NCBI GenBank assembly: GCA_963716855.1
Contig: CAVQUV010000018.1
Coordinates: 1-64,000, forward strand
Direction of reading: 5' to 3'
DNA length: 64,000 bases
Source: JAGVSZ01 sp963716855
GTDB lineage: Bacteria > Pseudomonadota > Gammaproteobacteria > Burkholderiales > SG8-39
Positions within the stretch are counted from its first letter, which is position 1, and every line of letters starts with the position of its first letter. The position numbers and the translations under genes were made by a program. Shown in pieces: positions 61,124 to 64,000 of this stretch. The notes beneath the pieces were generated by a model. The model ran no database searches. It was not told the DNA's origin and saw only the letters and a list, made by a program, of their open reading frames with translations.

Positions 61124-64000
61124 TGCCCGACACGGGACCGGCGCGCTGGGAGTTCTGGATCGATCGCGGCGGGACATTCACCGACGTCGTCGCGCGCACG
61201 CCCGAGGGCGCGCTCGTCACGCACAAGCTCCTGTCGGACAACCCGGAAGCCTACGGCGACGCCGCGATCGCCGGCATCCGTCACCTGCTGCGCGTGCCGC
61301 CGGGCGCGCCGATCGCGGGCGACCGGATCGCCGCGGTGAAGATGGGCACCACCGTCGCCACCAACGCGCTCCTGGAACGCAAGGGCGAGCGCACGGTGCT
61401 CGTCATCACCCGCGGCTTCCGCGACGCGCTCAGGATCGCCTATCAGAACCGCCCGCGCCTGTTCGACCGGCACATCGTCCTGCCCGAGCTGCTCTATGCG
61501 CGGGTGATCGAGGTCGACGAGCGCGTCGGCGCGCACGGCGAGCTGCTCGTCCCGCTCGACGAGGCGGCGGCGCGCCGCGACCTGCTGGCCGCCTACGACG
61601 CGGGGTTCCGCTCGGTCGCGATCCTGCTGATGCACGGCTACCGGCATACGCGGCACGAGGCTTGGCTCGGCGCGGCTGCGCGGGCGATCGGTTTCGCTCA
61701 GGTGTCCGTGTCGCACGAGGTGAGCCCGCTCATGAAGCTCGTTTCGCGCGGCGACACGACCGTCGTGGACGCGTACCTCTCCCCGATCCTGCGCCGCTAC
61801 GTCGATCAGGTGGCGGGAGAGCTCGCGGGCGTGCGCGTCCTTTTCATGCAGTCGAGCGGCGGCCTCACCGACGCGCGGCGCTTCCAGGGCAAGGACTCGA
61901 TCCTGTCCGGCCCCGCCGGCGGGATCGTCGGGGTGGTGCGCACCGCTCAAGGCGCGGGCTTCGACCGCATCATCGGCTTCGACATGGGCGGGACGTCGAC
62001 CGATGTGTCGCACTTCGCCGGCGAGTTCGAGCGCGCGTTCGAGACGCAGGTCGCCGGTGTGCGGATGCGCGCACCGATGATGAGCATCCACACCGTCGCG
62101 GCCGGCGGCGGCTCGATCCTGCACTTCGACGGCGCGCGCTATCGCGTCGGCCCCGACTCGGCGGGGGCGAACCCGGGGCCCGCGTGCTATCGCCGCGGCG
62201 GTCCGCTCGCAGTGACCGATGCGAATGTGATGCTCGGCAAGATCCAGCCCGCCTTCTTCCCGTCGGTGTTCGGCCCGGAGGGAAACCGCCCGCTCGACGC
62301 CGAGGTGGTGCGGGCCAAGTTCGCCGCGCTCGCCGGCACGATCCGCGCGGCAACCGGCGACGCGCGCAGCGCTGAAGAGGTTGCCGAGGGCTTCGTGGCG
62401 ATCGCGGTCGGCAACATGGCGAACGCGATCAAGAAGATCTCGGTGCAGCGCGGCTACGACGTCACCGGGTACACCCTGTGCACGTTCGGCGGCGCCGGCG
62501 GTCAGCACGCCTGCGCCGTGGCCGACGCGCTCGGGATGCGGCGCGTGTTCATTCATCCGCTGGCGGGGGTGCTGTCCGCGTACGGCATGGGCCTCGCGGA
62601 CATCACGGCGATGCGCGAGCAGGCGGTCGAGCTCCGCCTCGACGACGGGGCGATGCCGCAGCTCGAGGCGGCGCTGGAGCGGCTCGCGGCGGCGGCGCGC
62701 GCAGAGGTGCGGGAACAGGGCGTGGCCGACGAGGGCATCCGCGTCGCGCGTCGCGCGCATCTGCGCTACGAAGGGACCGATTCCGCGCTAATCGTGGCGT
62801 TCGGTGCCCCTGCGGACATGGTCGCGCGGTACGAGGTGGCGTATCGCCAGCGGTTCTCCTTCCTGATGCCGGACCGGGCGCTCATCGTCGAGGCGGTCTC
62901 GGTCGAGGCCAGCGCGACGGGATCCGAGATTCCGTCGTCCGCGCCGGTGGTGACGGAGGCCGGCATGGCGGAGCGGGTTGGCGCGGCACGGCCTGCCGCG
63001 ATCGTCGATATGTTCACCGGCGGCGCGCGCCGTAGCACCCCGGTCTACCGCCGCGAGCAGCTGCGTCCCGGCGACGGGATCGACGGGCCGGCCATCATCG
63101 CCGAAGCGAACGCCACCACGGTGGTGGAGCCCGGTTGGCGCGCCACGGTGACCCCGCTCGACCATCTCGTGCTGGATCGGTTGGCCGTGCCGGTGCGTAC
63201 CACGGCGGTCGGGACGAGCGTCGACCCGGTAATGCTCGAGATCTTCAACAACCTCTTCATGTCGATCGCCGAGCAGATGGGCTTCGCGCTCGCGAACACG
63301 GCGTACTCGGTCAACATCAAGGAGCGGCTCGACTTCTCCTGCGCGCTGTTCGACGCGGACGGCAACCTGATCGCGAACGCGCCGCACATGCCGGTGCACC
63401 TCGGCTCGATGGGCGAGTCGATCAAGACCGTGATTCGGCTGAACGCGGGCCGGATGGGCGCCGGCGACGTGTACGTCCTGAACGCGCCGTACAACGGCGG
63501 CACGCACCTGCCCGACATCACCGTCATCACGCCGGTGTTCGATGACGCCGGCGCGCGGGTGCTCTTCTACGTCGGTTCGCGCGGCCACCACGCCGACGTC
63601 GGCGGGATCGCACCCGGTTCGATGCCGCCGGACTCGCGGACCGTGGAGGAGGAGGGCGTTCTCATCGACAACTTCCTGCTGGTCGCGCGCGGCCGTCTGC
63701 GCGAGGCGGAGACGATCGCGCTGCTCTCGTCGGGCCGGTATCCGGCGCGCAACGTCGCGCAGAACATGGCCGACCTGCGCGCGATGATCGCGGCGAACGC
63801 GAAGGGCGTGCAGGAGCTGGGTCGCATGGTCCAGCACTTCGGCCTGGGCGTGGTGCACGCATATATGCGCCACGTGCAGGACAATGCCGAGGAGGCGGTG
63901 CGGCGCGTGATCGGCGTGCTGCGGGACGGCGAGTTCACCTACGAGATGGACTGCGGCGGCGTGATCCGGGTGCGCATCGCGATCGACCGGGCGGCGCGGC
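61123..64000 (+). CDS. 5-oxoprolinase/hydantoinase A-B fusion, 3' end beyond window
   Basis: At least 959 residues, running off the window. The N-terminal HyuA part has WIDRGGTFTDVVARTPEG, KMGTTVATNALLERKGER, FDMGGTSTDVS, VAAGGGSILHFDG and CTFGGAGGQHACAVADALG. From about residue 700 the HyuB part begins (TSVDPVMLEIFNNLFMSIAE, NAPYNGGTHLPDITVI, YVGSRGHHADVGGIAPGSMP). Fused A-B chains are typical of ATP-dependent 5-oxoprolinase, which opens 5-oxoproline to glutamate; hydantoin or related lactams are alternatives. Last seen gene of the DUF1445-TRAP operon. Confidence 0.92.
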   Translation, partial: MPDTGPARWEFWIDRGGTFTDVVARTPEGALVTHKLLSDNPEAYGDAAIAGIRHLLRVPPGAPIAGDRIAAVKMGTTVATNALLERKGERTVLVITRGFRDALRIAYQNRPRLFDRHIVLPELLYARVIEVDERVGAHGELLVPLDEAAARRDLLAAYDAGFRSVAILLMHGYRHTRHEAWLGAAARAIGFAQVSVSHEVSPLMKLVSRGDTTVVDAYLSPILRRYVDQVAGELAGVRVLFMQSSGGLTDARRFQGKDSILSGPAGGIVGVVRTAQGAGFDRIIGFDMGGTSTDVSHFAGEFERAFETQVAGVRMRAPMMSIHTVAAGGGSILHFDGARYRVGPDSAGANPGPACYRRGGPLAVTDANVMLGKIQPAFFPSVFGPEGNRPLDAEVVRAKFAALAGTIRAATGDARSAEEVAEGFVAIAVGNMANAIKKISVQRGYDVTGYTLCTFGGAGGQHACAVADALGMRRVFIHPLAGVLSAYGMGLADITAMREQAVELRLDDGAMPQLEAALERLAAAARAEVREQGVADEGIRVARRAHLRYEGTDSALIVAFGAPADMVARYEVAYRQRFSFLMPDRALIVEAVSVEASATGSEIPSSAPVVTEAGMAERVGAARPAAIVDMFTGGARRSTPVYRREQLRPGDGIDGPAIIAEANATTVVEPGWRATVTPLDHLVLDRLAVPVRTTAVGTSVDPVMLEIFNNLFMSIAEQMGFALANTAYSVNIKERLDFSCALFDADGNLIANAPHMPVHLGSMGESIKTVIRLNAGRMGAGDVYVLNAPYNGGTHLPDITVITPVFDDAGARVLFYVGSRGHHADVGGIAPGSMPPDSRTVEEEGVLIDNFLLVARGRLREAETIALLSSGRYPARNVAQNMADLRAMIAANAKGVQELGRMVQHFGLGVVHAYMRHVQDNAEEAVRRVIGVLRDGEFTYEMDCGGVIRVRIAIDRAAR

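Overview
The window is a high-GC chromosomal segment from a betaproteobacterium, most likely Burkholderiales or a close relative. This rests on gene content: a lone RnfB-type ferredoxin protein beside nth; aat, bpt and pyrD in one run; TRAP transporters with 5-oxoprolinase; the prkA-yeaH-spoVR trio; and a PEP-CTERM protein. Nothing here allows a species call.

Layout. 0-7 kb: a type II peroxiredoxin, then a GspE/PilB-type ATPase translationally coupled to a MASE1-PAS-GGDEF-EAL c-di-GMP protein. 7-9.2 kb: a VWA/MoxR pair. 9.3-10.9 kb: a cell-wall amidase and two small c-type cytochromes. 10.9-15.8 kb: a seven-gene minus-strand run (Rieske protein, aat, bpt, pyrD, rnfB, nth, DUF1841 protein). 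16-18.8 kb: ammonium transporter, Nudix hydrolase, an AAA+ remnant and a haloacid dehalogenase. 18.9-24 kb: prkA-yeaH-spoVR. 24.2-27.9 kb: sirtuin, acyl-CoA synthetase, MaoC hydratase, maleylacetoacetate isomerase.

27.9-37.7 kb is an accessory block that looks like an island inserted at tRNA-Arg(CCU). A 13-bp repeat of the tRNA 3' end lies just after maiA, and an integrase remnant sits next to the tRNA. The block carries a membrane Ser/Thr kinase-like protein whose HRD aspartate is tyrosine and whose linker is eleven copies of a 177-bp repeat. It also carries a secreted Pro-rich repeat protein, a PEP-CTERM protein, a Wzz/GumC-like protein fused to a degenerate tyrosine-recombinase domain, a truncated secreted-type gene, an odd tRNA-like gene and a small RMF-like protein.

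37.8-47.8 kb returns to core genes: gshA, quinone oxidoreductase, DUF924, methyltransferase, dapA-bamC, a metallo-hydrolase, a small lipoprotein, a ribosomal-oxygenase-like JmjC protein, bcp and a SlyD-like PPIase. 47.8-55.3 kb (minus strand) holds a YddA-type ABC transporter, nnr, dadA and a TRAP system. 55.4-64 kb holds an Asp/Glu racemase, an L-2-hydroxyglutarate-oxidase-like enzyme, a DUF1445/YcsI-type protein, a second TRAP system and the start of a fused 5-oxoprolinase. The last block reads as a glutamate/5-oxoproline (possibly D-glutamate) uptake and salvage module.

Caution: about twelve single-base frameshifts break otherwise well-conserved genes, ten of them packed between 9.7 and 15 kb. 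Most hit housekeeping genes, so a locally poor consensus sequence is the likelier cause, and the exact protein ends there are uncertain.
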